Source of the DNA: Yarrowia lipolytica
Taxonomy: Eukaryota; Ascomycota; Dipodascomycetes; Dipodascales
Reading direction: 5' to 3'
Length of the DNA stretch: 64,000 nt
NCBI RefSeq assembly: GCF_001761485.1
Contig: NC_090774.1
Coordinates: 186,001 to 250,000, forward strand
The notes beneath the pieces were generated by a model. It saw only the letters and a program-made list of their open reading frames with translations, ran no database searches and was not told the DNA's origin. Within the stretch, counting starts at the first letter, position 1. Each line of letters opens with the position of its first letter. The position numbers and the translations under genes are program-made. Below are positions 42,708 to 51,699 of the stretch, piece after piece.

Positions 42708-43067
42708 GTCGCAAGTTGACGTGTGTGATAATTGTGTGGAGAAGTGTGTGTGAGAGAAGATGCTCTTGAGCATTTGATTTTTTAGAGTTCCTTTCCACTG
42801 ATTGATGTGAAATGGGGAGGCGTTATATTGGGCCTAGTAATCGATGATTTGAGTCAAATTTCGAGTTAAGAAACTAAAGCAGAAAACAAATACTACTTTA
42901 ATATTGTCTTCTTTCTTTCAAAATCTCTATAAAATCTGTTATGTGCACATTTTGTCATCTCTCCGATATACTGTACAAGCTCTTCGCCAACTTTAATGAA
43001 TTTTATGTGCATCTGATGCAGACTTTCAAGCATCGGTGTACGCCACTACCACATTACACATATCACC
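42708..43067. other. Divergent promoter, KTI12 and MTG1
   Basis: A short A/T-rich spacer holding two back-to-back promoters. No coding feature is seen. Confidence 0.45.
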
Positions 43068-44264
43068 ATGAGGGAATACCAAGTCAATATGGCTGCGAGT
43101 ATTTGCCGTTGCGGCGCGGAATTACTCACCAGAAGAGGCATCCGAATGCTATCTACCTCGACAGTGGCTACACAGAGCAGATCAGGAAGCCCAACAGACA
43201 CCCAAAAGCGACCAAACAAGATATCGCAAGAGAAACAGGACAAACCCAAGTCGCTATTTGTCCCTAGAACATCTTTCGACCCAGTTCAAGTTTCAACTTC
43301 AAACTTTACACATTTCCACAAAGAGTTCCTCAAGAAGGGCATGTCCATGCATCCTCATCTCACTCTGGAGTTGAGAGACGCTAGGGCACCACTGAGCACA
43401 GGAAACGTGCTCCTTTCCAACTCGTTTTCGTCAGCAATTGGATCAAACAGACTCTATCTGTATTCCAAGAGTGACGCCTCCCTTCTGGATGATGAGACTC
43501 TCAAACAATGGCACCCTCAGGGCAATTATCTCCAGATTGATTGCCGATCTAGACAAGCAGCAGTCAAAATCATGAAGTACGCAGCCACAGTGTTCCAGAA
43601 AATCGACCCTCCACCGCCAGTGGGGTTCAATATGTTGATTTGTGGCATGCCTAATGTGGGAAAGAGTACTCTGGTGAACACTATGAGACGGTTGGTGGTA
43701 GAAAAGACAAATGATTGGAAGATGCAGGGGAAGAAGCGATCTGTGGCCCCCGTTGGACAGCAGGCGGGCGTCACCAGAGCTCTGTCTAACCGAATCAAGG
43801 TATGCGACAGCCCTAACATCTTTGTGTTTGATTCCCCAGGTCTGTTCATGCCAAGTATTGCCAACAGTGAGACTATGATCAAGCTCGCCCTTCTCAAGTG
43901 CATCAAGGAGAGTCTTGTTGATCCTATCGTTCAGGCTGACTACCTCTTGTACGCACTCAACAGAGATGATCCCAAGAGTTACCGTGATCTGTGTCCTCCC
44001 ACCAACGATATCAACGATATTCTTGTTGCACTGCGGCGCAAGTGGCGGTCAACTCCTAACCAGGACGCTGGAACTGCTCTGCGGTGGATCAACGAGTGGG
44101 TCAGCGGAAAAAAAGGTAAGGTCATGCTCGACGCAGCTACTCCTGAGGCGTTTGACACGTACAATCAGAAGGAAAGTGAACGAATGCGAGCGTGGATGGT
44201 CAAGTTCCAACAACGAGGCAAGGAGAAGGGTGGAAACCGAGCCAGTAAAATCTTCCGCGCATAA
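43068..44264 (+). CDS. MTG1: Mitochondrial ribosome-assembly GTPase Mtg1
   Basis: A 398-residue circularly permuted GTPase. The G4-type SKSD (133-136) precedes the G1 loop GMPNVGKST (193-201), followed by the switch Thr in QQAGVTR and G3 DSPG near 254. That order is the hallmark of the YlqF/Mtg1 branch. The N terminus (MAASICRCGAELLTRRGIRM, basic with few acids) resembles a mitochondrial presequence, though the first Met adds seven residues (MREYQVN) and the second Met may be used. Mtg1 acts late in mitochondrial large-subunit assembly at the inner membrane. The C terminus is basic (KEKGGNRASKIFRA). Confidence 0.93.
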   Translation: MREYQVNMAASICRCGAELLTRRGIRMLSTSTVATQSRSGSPTDTQKRPNKISQEKQDKPKSLFVPRTSFDPVQVSTSNFTHFHKEFLKKGMSMHPHLTLELRDARAPLSTGNVLLSNSFSSAIGSNRLYLYSKSDASLLDDETLKQWHPQGNYLQIDCRSRQAAVKIMKYAATVFQKIDPPPPVGFNMLICGMPNVGKSTLVNTMRRLVVEKTNDWKMQGKKRSVAPVGQQAGVTRALSNRIKVCDSPNIFVFDSPGLFMPSIANSETMIKLALLKCIKESLVDPIVQADYLLYALNRDDPKSYRDLCPPTNDINDILVALRRKWRSTPNQDAGTALRWINEWVSGKKGKVMLDAATPEAFDTYNQKESERMRAWMVKFQQRGKEKGGNRASKIFRA

Positions 44265-44415
44265 AGGTCCTACAGACTACTTAAAACCAAAGTGTATATA
44301 GTACCATAAGTAATTATTATTTGTATATATATTAACATGGATGCTTGGGTGTGCTTTTCCGACACTGTATAAATATGGGGTGGGTTGACTGTGTTGAGAC
44401 GCGTAATAGCTTTAG

Positions 44416-44703
44416 TTACTCCTCATACTCAGACTCCATCATCTTTTCCTCTGCCTGGCCAGCCTGAAACGTCTCATTTTCGAAAGCGGCATGTGCTGAC
44501 ATGAATCTCGTGGTTAGCATTGGCTTGTGGGCTCCTTCATATGTCTCAAATACTCACATTGACGCGTGAAGAATGCCGAGTTCTCTGATGTGCAATGCTT
44601 GTTCTGTGGTCCGTTCCATGAGGTTGCTCATGTCAACCAGATTAGCCTCAAGCTGCGCGAGCTGCGACTTGAGCTGGGTCATTTGACGGTCTCTTGTTGT
44701 CAT
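44416..44703 (-). CDS. HSK3: DASH/Dam1 complex subunit Hsk3, spliced
   Basis: Exon 1 is 44558-44703, the intron is 44507-44557 (51 nt, GTGAGTA donor, GCTAACCACGAG acceptor) and exon 2 is 44416-44506, giving 78 residues. The product has the Hsk3 family core: RQMTQLKSQLAQLEANLVDM, then TEQALHIRELGILHAS, joined by splicing to IFMSAHAAFENET. Its hydrophobic heptads suit a coiled coil. Hsk3 is one of ten subunits of the DASH ring that couples kinetochores to microtubule ends. The acceptor is GAG rather than CAG or TAG. The next CAG downstream would shift the frame and end the protein early, so GAG is favoured by the conserved join. SPC24, another kinetochore gene, is 14 kb away. Confidence 0.82.
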
Positions 44704-45152
44704 GGCTGAAGTTGTGTGCGAGGCGTGTTTGAAGGCGAGTCTCAGAATGTTTAAAACGGTGTTTAGATGAACGTTCATGCATGAATGCTGCATAGTGGAG
44801 GCCATACGAACAGAGAGAGTAGTTGAGGTGATCTGTCACCAAATCCTGTCAAATGGTAATCACGGGCCGAAAATTATAAAGTGTACCGGACTAGAAACTC
44901 CCTCAACCACTCCCGTGACCTCAACCATACCAATAGATCCTCGTTCAACGTACCTTATCGAACTGTAATCAAGGGTAAGGGTAACATAACTACAGCAACA
45001 ATGCGTGGCAAATGTGTGGGGATCCTTGTCAACCGTCTAAACCGTCTTCGACATTTCACAATCATCTCTAGCAGCTCTTGTCACACTCTTCGAAAGACAA
45101 AGCTGATCTAGGGACATTCAAACATAAAGTGCTTTCCAACTTCCATCCCAAA
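44704..45152. other. Divergent spacer, HSK3 and 90-residue gene
   Basis: No gene is seen in this 450-bp spacer. Confidence 0.4.
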
Positions 45153-45425
45153 ATGAGCCTCCAGCAGTTGGGCTATACTCCTCGAGGCAACAAGACGTTC
45201 CAGACCCAGGCAGAGGTCAATGAATACCTTGACAACCACGCCGCTTCTTCTCTGGTAAAGATTGAGGGTCTCGACGGTCTGTACATTGTCGATGACAACA
45301 ATACTGTCCATGGCTCTCTTGGACTCAACCTGGCCAAAGAGTATGCTGGAGCCAAGTTTGAGCTCAAGTCCAGTCCTATCATTGAGAAGTCTTCCGATCT
45401 CGGGCTTGATACTCCTCTTGATTAG
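45153..45425 (+). CDS. Small hypothetical protein, 90 residues
   Basis: The frame is open from 45078, but the first ATG is at 45153 (MSLQQLGYTPRGNKTFQTQA). I do not recognise the family. The protein is compact and soluble-looking, with an alternation of short strands (SLVKIEGLDGLYIVDDNNTVHGS) and one helix (QAEVNEYLDNHAA), and it ends LGLDTPLD. Codon use follows the highly expressed genes nearby (GGC, CTC, AAG), which argues for a true gene. It is divergent from HSK3 and lies about 330 bp before HAS1 on the same strand. Confidence 0.65.
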   Translation: MSLQQLGYTPRGNKTFQTQAEVNEYLDNHAASSLVKIEGLDGLYIVDDNNTVHGSLGLNLAKEYAGAKFELKSSPIIEKSSDLGLDTPLD

Positions 45426-45758
45426 GGGATTGTGTGGTGCCACAGCTAACTATATGACGACTAGCGAAGCATACTACAGTATGTACACCTACGATCAATG
45501 GTGATTTGAGTCCTACACAACTGAGTAGGACACTTGTACGTTTTATATAGATTCGAATCTCAATATTTTGAATTGGACTGTTATTCACTAATAGGCGAGT
45601 TTTGTTCGTAATGCTATGAGTACTGTAGTGCTGCATGTACATTGCCACCATACAACACATGTTATGAGCAGATAAGGTTACAGTTTTACAGTTCGAAATT
45701 TTTCTCGATATTGCATGAAAGGCGTAAAAAATTGGAACACACTCCTAATTGCACAATC
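45426..45758. other. Spacer with HAS1 promoter
   Basis: GAAATTTTTC at 45694-45703 resembles the ribosome-biogenesis RRPE element. AAAAAATTGGAA at 45726-45737 is shared with UTP15. No gene is seen. Confidence 0.45.
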
Positions 45759-47576
45759 ATGGGTCTGACCAAGAAGGAAAAAGTCGAAAAGAAAGCCCGA
45801 AGCGTGGTGAAGGGCAAGGCCGATAAGAAGGCCAAGGTCGAGAAGCCCTCGTCCAAGCCCGCCAAGTCCGCCAAGCCCTCCAAGTCCAAGGACGAGGTTG
45901 ATGAGCTCGATGATGAGTTCGATGAGGTTGAGGGTCTCCTTGAGAAGGGAGACGTTGAGGAGGAAGACGAGGAGGAGACCAACGGAAATGAGGACTCCGA
46001 GATGAGCGATGACGATGAAAAGGACGTCGAAATCGAGGAGGAAGATGACGGAGAGGGCTCTGATCTCGAGGAAGAGGAGTCCACTGCCGTTGTCACTACT
46101 GCGCCCGCTGACGCTGAGGTTGTCCACATTGCCTCAGACGCCGAGCGAAAGCCATTCAGCACAATTCCTCTGTCTGAGAACACCATGCAGAGTCTGAAGG
46201 ACATGGGATTTGAGACCATGACTCCAGTCCAGGAGAAGACCATCCCTCCTCTGCTTGCTGGCCGAGATGTTTTGGGAGCTGCCAAGACCGGATCCGGTAA
46301 GACTCTGGCATTCCTGATTCCCGCCATCGAGATGCTGCGGAAACTCAAGTTCAAGCCTCGAAACGGTACTGGTGTGATTGTGGTGTCTCCCACCCGAGAG
46401 CTGGCCCTCCAGATCTACGGAGTGGCTCGAGATCTCATGGCTAACCACTCCCAGACCCTTGGCATTGTGATTGGTGGAAATAACCGACGACAGGAGGAAG
46501 AGAAGCTCAACAAGGGAGTCAACCTGCTGGTGTGTACCCCCGGTCGACTTCTCGATCATCTGCAGAACTCCCAGGGCTTTGTCTTCAAGAACCTCAAGGC
46601 TCTTATTATCGATGAGGCCGACCGAATTCTCGAGATCGGTTTCGAGCAAGAAATGAAGGAGATTATCAAGATTCTCCCCAAGGAGCGACAGTCCATGCTC
46701 TTCTCAGCCACACAGACCACCAAGGTCGAGGATCTGGCCCGAATTTCGCTCAAGAAGGGTCCCCTCTACCTTAACGTCGACGAACACAACGTCAGCTCCA
46801 CCGCCGAGGGTCTCGAGCAGGGCTACGTTGTGTGCGATTCTGACAAGCGGTTCCTGCTGCTGTTCTCCTTCCTGAAGCGAAACGCAGGCAAGAAGATCAT
46901 TGTCTTCCTTTCGTCTTGTAACTCGGTCAAGTTCTACGGAGAGCTGCTCAACTACATCGATCTGCCCGTTCTCGATCTGCACGGCAAGCAGAAGCAGCAG
47001 AAACGAACCAACACTTTCTTCGAGTTCATTAACGCCAAGCAGGGAGTTCTAATCTGCACTGATGTGGCTGCACGAGGTCTGGATATTCCCAAGGTTGACT
47101 GGATTATCCAGTTCGATCCTCCGGATGATCCCCGAGACTACATTCACCGAGTCGGACGAACTGCCCGAGGTTCTGCCTCCGGAAAGTCCATCATGTTCCT
47201 GACCCCCTCCGAGCTTGGCTTCCTGCGATACCTCAAGGCTGCCAAGGTGCCTCTCAACGAGTACGAGTTCCCCAACAAGAAGATTGCCAACGTGCAGAGC
47301 CAGCTGGAGAAGCTCATCTCGTCCAACTACTGGCTCAACACCTCTGCCAAGGACGGATATCGAGCCTATCTGCAAGCATACGCCTCGCACCACCTCAAGA
47401 CCGTCTACCAGATCGACAAGCTCGATCTGGTCAAGGTGGCCAAGTCCTTCGGTTTCAATGTGCCTCCCAAGGTGAACATTTCCATTGGAGCTTCCGGTAA
47501 GGGCGCCAAGAGCATCAAGGGTAAGGACAACCACAAGAAGAGAGGTGGACCCGGCGGAAAGAAGTTCACACGGTAG
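45759..47576 (+). CDS. HAS1: DEAD-box RNA helicase Has1
   Basis: The first ATG is 45759, giving 605 residues ([14 protein letters not shown]). Residues 1-120 are a Lys-rich then strongly acidic tail typical of nucleolar helicases. The core has all motifs: the Q motif ([13 protein letters not shown]), Walker A AKTGSGKT at 175-182, [35 protein letters not shown] and HRVGRTARG. The C-terminal Has1/DDX18 extension ([51 protein letters not shown]) identifies the subfamily. Has1 works in both 40S and 60S pathways and frees U14 and other snoRNAs from pre-ribosomes. It is strongly codon-biased, consistent with high expression. Confidence 0.97.
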
Positions 47577-47866
47577 ATTGCATAATAGATAGTGGATAAG
47601 GAAAGTAATAAAACGACATTAGAACGAATTATGAGTGGTGCATGGCAATAGAAGTATATCTGTACAATTCAAATACGCTTAGCTGAGAATTACTTGTCAG
47701 TACTGGTTCCAGTATTTGTAAGGAGTACCTGTACATTAGTATGTATACATACTTAGATATACCAATGCATTGATGTTAGTGTTTAATATGAGATCTCAAA
47801 TGTTCGGTTGGCCAGCCCGATGATGCGTGTAGCCGTATTATGCGATTATAATTGTCCTTCAAGGTC
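47577..47866. other. Convergent spacer, HAS1 and PFA5
   Basis: About 290 bp between convergent gene ends. No gene is seen. Confidence 0.4.
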
Positions 47867-48871
47867 CTAAACCGCTGCCATTTCCCGTCCGTCACCCTCC
47901 AGCCACCTGGCTGGAATGCGCTCAAGGAACTTCTGTCCGTAAGCATTGGAAAAGTAGTCTTCTGCAGCAGGTACGACTGGAAAGGGAAGGAACCAAATGA
48001 GTGGGTTGGTTCCAAAAACCTGTCTCCAGTTCTTTGCAAAGCCTTGGTCGAACGGCAGCGGGTCCTCTTCTCGCAGAGGTTGGATGATTCTCTTGCCTTC
48101 ATATCTGAAGTTGACTAGAACCATGTCTCCCTGTTTTCTTCCGAGACCCTCCATGGCGGTAAGGTTCCGACACACTCCCCAGAAGCTCTGGAGACACACA
48201 GAGGTGCAGAATGCGGCCCAGGCACCTGTGAGAATCAGAAGAGCTATGATGTTTCCGTTAGGAATAGAGTCAGGCGCGCCCCTGTCGCGTCTGTATTGGC
48301 CCATTCTAGGGGTGAAAACAGCTGTCGTCACCAATGTGTAGATCAAGTATGTCGAGAACAAGGTCGTGTACTGTAGGAAGATCTTGTAGTTGTGTTGTCC
48401 GATCACTGTGCCCACCCAGAAACACATGTGGTCCATCTTGGGGACACAGTGTCCCACAATAGCCGAGTGGTGTGTTCGGTCCGGTTTGTGTGTCTGGCAT
48501 TCTGAGCACCATTTGGGCATTCCCCAACCATCGCAGATGTAAGTATCTGGCAGCTTGGGGTTGATCTGCCTTGATACTATAGCCTGAGCCTTTTCGTCCA
48601 CCACTTCTGATCCTGGAATGAAAATTTGCAAAGGTGACACTCCAGTCACCTTTCCAGGGCCAACAATGACGACGGCGGCCCAGTAGATGAAAACCAGTGT
48701 CTTGAGAATGCAATAGACAATCAGGAGAGCCAGCCCTGCCCGGTAGCCCATGTGGTGGTAGAGGTTCCAGCAGAGAATGTAGCAATATGCGTAGGTGCCA
48801 TATCCCAGGAGTCCGAGAATTACGCCTGGGAAAACGATTCGCAGTGCCTGTCTGAACGCTGCTCTGTTCAT
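47867..48871 (-). CDS. PFA5: Palmitoyltransferase Pfa5, DHHC family with DHMC core
   Basis: The frame is open upstream, but the first in-frame ATG is at 48871 (334 residues). Four membrane helices are visible: about 12-34, 45-70, 164-186 and 206-232. The cysteine-rich loop lies between helices 2 and 3. It starts [16 protein letters not shown] and leads to the active site DHMC at residues 147-150, then [12 protein letters not shown]. The HHS...GHC spacing lacks two of the usual zinc cysteines and the DHHC third residue is Met. Yeast Pfa5 has the same degenerate zinc loop and DHYC, so this is a family trait, with the catalytic Cys150 kept. Pfa5 attaches palmitate to membrane-associated proteins, probably at the plasma membrane. 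Confidence 0.88.
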
Positions 48872-49502
48872 TTCATGGTCAAGTGTGCTGGATAAGATGA
48901 TGAGAATGTAGACAAGGTTCCTGGTGTAAACAACTCTATTGCCAACTGAACACGGGAGCAACCGCACCTTAGGAAGGTCGTACTTGCGGGGTATGAGTGA
49001 TGTGAGCGGGGTTTTACCAAGTCAGATTCTGAGAACCCACCGGCAAGCCTTTTTGGAAGAATCTGGACAACTCCAAGGAGATTACAGACTGAGTGGCAAT
49101 TCACCTTTGTAGAGAGACTTCCATGAGCTACCCCTATAGCTACTTAGAGATCGCTGAGTCTTATTTTGAAAGACTTACGGTTGAGACGTGGTAATGAGGC
49201 GTTTTAGCCAAAAAGATTTTACCAGAATGACACACAATATCGCATGAGTGATTTTTCAAACTAATCATCATACGAGTAGATACAGTACACACTGTCGTAC
49301 TGTACGTACCTATAACACATTCCATCTTCAAGCTGCATGTTCTCAGCGTTTATGCATCTGGTTTAGAGCTCAGCGGTTGTCAGGCTAAACTCCCAAATCA
49401 AGTTGGGTTTGCTTGCAGCTCATCCAGGTGCTCTTTGGAGCTTATTAGACGGTCAACTTGGCACGATATCATCATCACACCTCCACCACAACAGCTATCA
49501 AT
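48872..49502. other. Divergent spacer, PFA5 and TFB3
   Basis: No gene is seen. GTACTGTACGTACC lies near 49295. Confidence 0.4.
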
Positions 49503-50543
49503 ATGAGTGAAGATGGGGATATATGCCCGATCTGCAAATCCTCGCGGTACCTCAACCCGGATATGAAATTTCTAGTCAATCCTCAATGTTACCACAAAAT
49601 GTGCGAATCGTGTGTGGATCGACTTTTTGCCTACGGCCCAGTGACATGCCCTCACAATGGCTGCGAAAAGATTTTGCGAAAGAACAAGTTCAAGACCCAG
49701 ATCTTCGAGGATGTGGCTGTCGAGAAGGAGGTCGATGTACGCCAACGGGTCATGTCGGTCATGAACAAACGAGAAGACGAGTTCGACACGCTGAACGACT
49801 ACAACGCATATCTGGAAAAGATTGAAGACAGCATCTTCACGCTGTTGAATGGAACCGCTGACGAAAAGGACGCATTGACCAAGGAGATAGAAGCATACGA
49901 AAAGGAACATAAGGCCGAGATCATTGCCAACAACAAGCTCCGAGACGAGGAGGACAAGTATGAGCAGCAGAAGGAGGACTGGATGAAGGAACAGAGAAAG
50001 GCAAACTACCTCATGGCTGTGGAGGAACAAAGGGCAGCTCAGGAGGATAAGGAGGCTGCCAAGCGAGAACTGGTTCATCAGCTCGCCACTTCCAACAAGG
50101 ATGCCTCTTCCATCGAGCAGAATGTCCAGAAGACAGCTCTCAAACGATCCTCAGCTCGAACAGTCAACTTCCAACCCATGCCTACATCTCGGTACTTTGA
50201 GAAGGTCAAGAAGGAAAGCTCGAAGCCCGAGACGCCCTTCACACCCTTCAACGGTGACAGGCAGATTCCCGCGCTGTTTGAGGTACAGGACCATTACGAC
50301 GACAAGGTCATCGAGCCTCTGGCCCATGACATTCAGCATCAGGCCGGAGGTTTCACTCTCAAGGCAGCATACGCAAGAATTCTCCAACAGGCCTTTTTTG
50401 GTCTAGGTGTGGATGTTCAGACCGAGCTGTTGGCTGAAGAGAATGGCAACAGCAACGGCACAGCAGTACCTGTCAAGACAGAAGAAGACCCGGTCAAGCT
50501 GGAAGAGCCATCGATACAGGTCAAGGTGGAATCCACGGTATAA
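49503..50543 (+). CDS. TFB3: TFIIH/CAK assembly factor Tfb3 (MAT1)
   Basis: The ATG at 49503 gives 346 residues. An N-terminal C3HC4 RING finger is complete: C8, C11, C29, H31, C34, C37, C49 and C54. It is followed by the MAT1 signature LRKNKFKTQIFEDVAVEKEVDVRQRV, then a long coiled-coil helix (about 105-210, EKDALTKEIEAYEKEHKAEI...) that bridges CAK to core TFIIH. The C-terminal region (RQIPALFEVQDHYDDKVIEP, AGGFTLKAAYARILQQAFFGLGV) matches the part binding the CDK7/cyclin H equivalents. Tfb3 links the kinase module to TFIIH for Pol II CTD phosphorylation and nucleotide excision repair. Confidence 0.96.
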   Translation: MSEDGDICPICKSSRYLNPDMKFLVNPQCYHKMCESCVDRLFAYGPVTCPHNGCEKILRKNKFKTQIFEDVAVEKEVDVRQRVMSVMNKREDEFDTLNDYNAYLEKIEDSIFTLLNGTADEKDALTKEIEAYEKEHKAEIIANNKLRDEEDKYEQQKEDWMKEQRKANYLMAVEEQRAAQEDKEAAKRELVHQLATSNKDASSIEQNVQKTALKRSSARTVNFQPMPTSRYFEKVKKESSKPETPFTPFNGDRQIPALFEVQDHYDDKVIEPLAHDIQHQAGGFTLKAAYARILQQAFFGLGVDVQTELLAEENGNSNGTAVPVKTEEDPVKLEEPSIQVKVESTV

Positions 50544-50736
50544 CAACAGTATTTATATGCATTATATTTGAACAACAATGAAGTATTTATGACTTGTGTA
50601 TACTACTTGTAGCAGGTAATTGTACTTATAGCCACGGTACCTGTACAGTAATCAGCTAATAGAATGGTGTTTATACAATGCATTTGTTATGGTTGCCCAA
50701 GTTTGTTTTCATAAATACGACCGTCCGCGGCTCCAT

Positions 50737-51246
50737 CTAGCTGAATCCACGTAGCAGAAGAGCTCCAATGGCTGCAGTCTCCACCTGAGCTCTATCATCT
50801 AGAGAGACTGTTCCTGGTAACTTGTATACCTTCTTGACGAGCTTGATATCTGTGTTCTTGGCAATCTGCTCGTCAGTAAAGGGCTCTTCGGTTCCCTCAA
50901 CCAGCTTCGTGTACTCTCCTCCGCCAATCTTGACAGCCACAATGTTTGTGGTATCGTCCTGAATTCCAAATCTCCTTAGAGAGTCCATGATGTTGTTATT
51001 CCCTCCCAGACAGAACAGCACCTCTGAGTGTACGTTTTTTGTCTTCATGGAGCCGGCTTCCTGATCGGAAACGGCTCTGTAGACGGCTGCGAGCAGATGC
51101 TTGGACGAAAGCAATGTGTTGGCATTAATGAAAGCCACCTGGTAGTCGGGGTTACCGCTTAACAGCTCGTTTCGAATCTGGCCGGCATTCTTGACGTCTG
51201 AAAAGTAGGAGATGGCAATCTCCTGGTCGAACTGGGGAAACTTCAT
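50737..51246 (-). CDS. CGI121: EKC/KEOPS complex subunit Cgi121
   Basis: The first in-frame ATG is at 51246, giving 169 residues. The sequence follows the Cgi121/TPRKB fold: FPQFDQEIAISYFSDVKNAGQIRNEL, the DYQVAFINANTLLSSKHLLAAVYRAV segment, then HSEVLFCLGGNNNIMDSLRRFGI and a C-terminal hydrophobic helix (ETAAIGALLLRGF). KEOPS makes t6A37 on ANN-decoding tRNAs, and Cgi121 binds the tRNA 3' CCA end and Bud32; it also influences telomeres in yeast. It lies convergent with TFB3 with a 190-bp spacer. Confidence 0.92.
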   Translation of the reverse strand: MKFPQFDQEIAISYFSDVKNAGQIRNELLSGNPDYQVAFINANTLLSSKHLLAAVYRAVSDQEAGSMKTKNVHSEVLFCLGGNNNIMDSLRRFGIQDDTTNIVAVKIGGGEYTKLVEGTEEPFTDEQIAKNTDIKLVKKVYKLPGTVSLDDRAQVETAAIGALLLRGFS

Positions 51247-51699
51247 GTTGTGGCAGTGAATCACACGATCTGACTAACGTAATGCTTTTGAAGAGTTCGG
51301 GTATAGGATAGTCTGGAATTTGATACTCAGCTGTGTGGATTCCAGATACTGGTACTCGTAGGATTTTCCTGCAGATGGTGGAAGATAAACTTCGGAGGTC
51401 TTACCACAAGTAAGACGGTGGTTGGTACGTGGGATATATGTGCTGTATTGTGAAAGAAGGGGTTCTACAGACAGCGATTGTTTATGAAACATTCCAGTTG
51501 ATTTATTAAGCAGCACAAATTTCAAAATTTGCCTCAACTATTGACAGGTATCATTCTACTTGTACAAGTACGTAATGTACAATCATCCTGCCACCACTCC
51601 TTCACTCTCCTATTAATAACTCTATCTTCGGTGCTGCATACATCTCCCAGTTGGATACATAAACAGCATCCATCTAAACACCTCAGCACCAATTGTATA
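51247..51699. other. Divergent spacer, CGI121 and AIP1
   Basis: No gene is seen. TACTTGTACAAGTACG at 51558-51573 is a perfect inverted form of the recurring TACTTGTA word. Confidence 0.45.
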
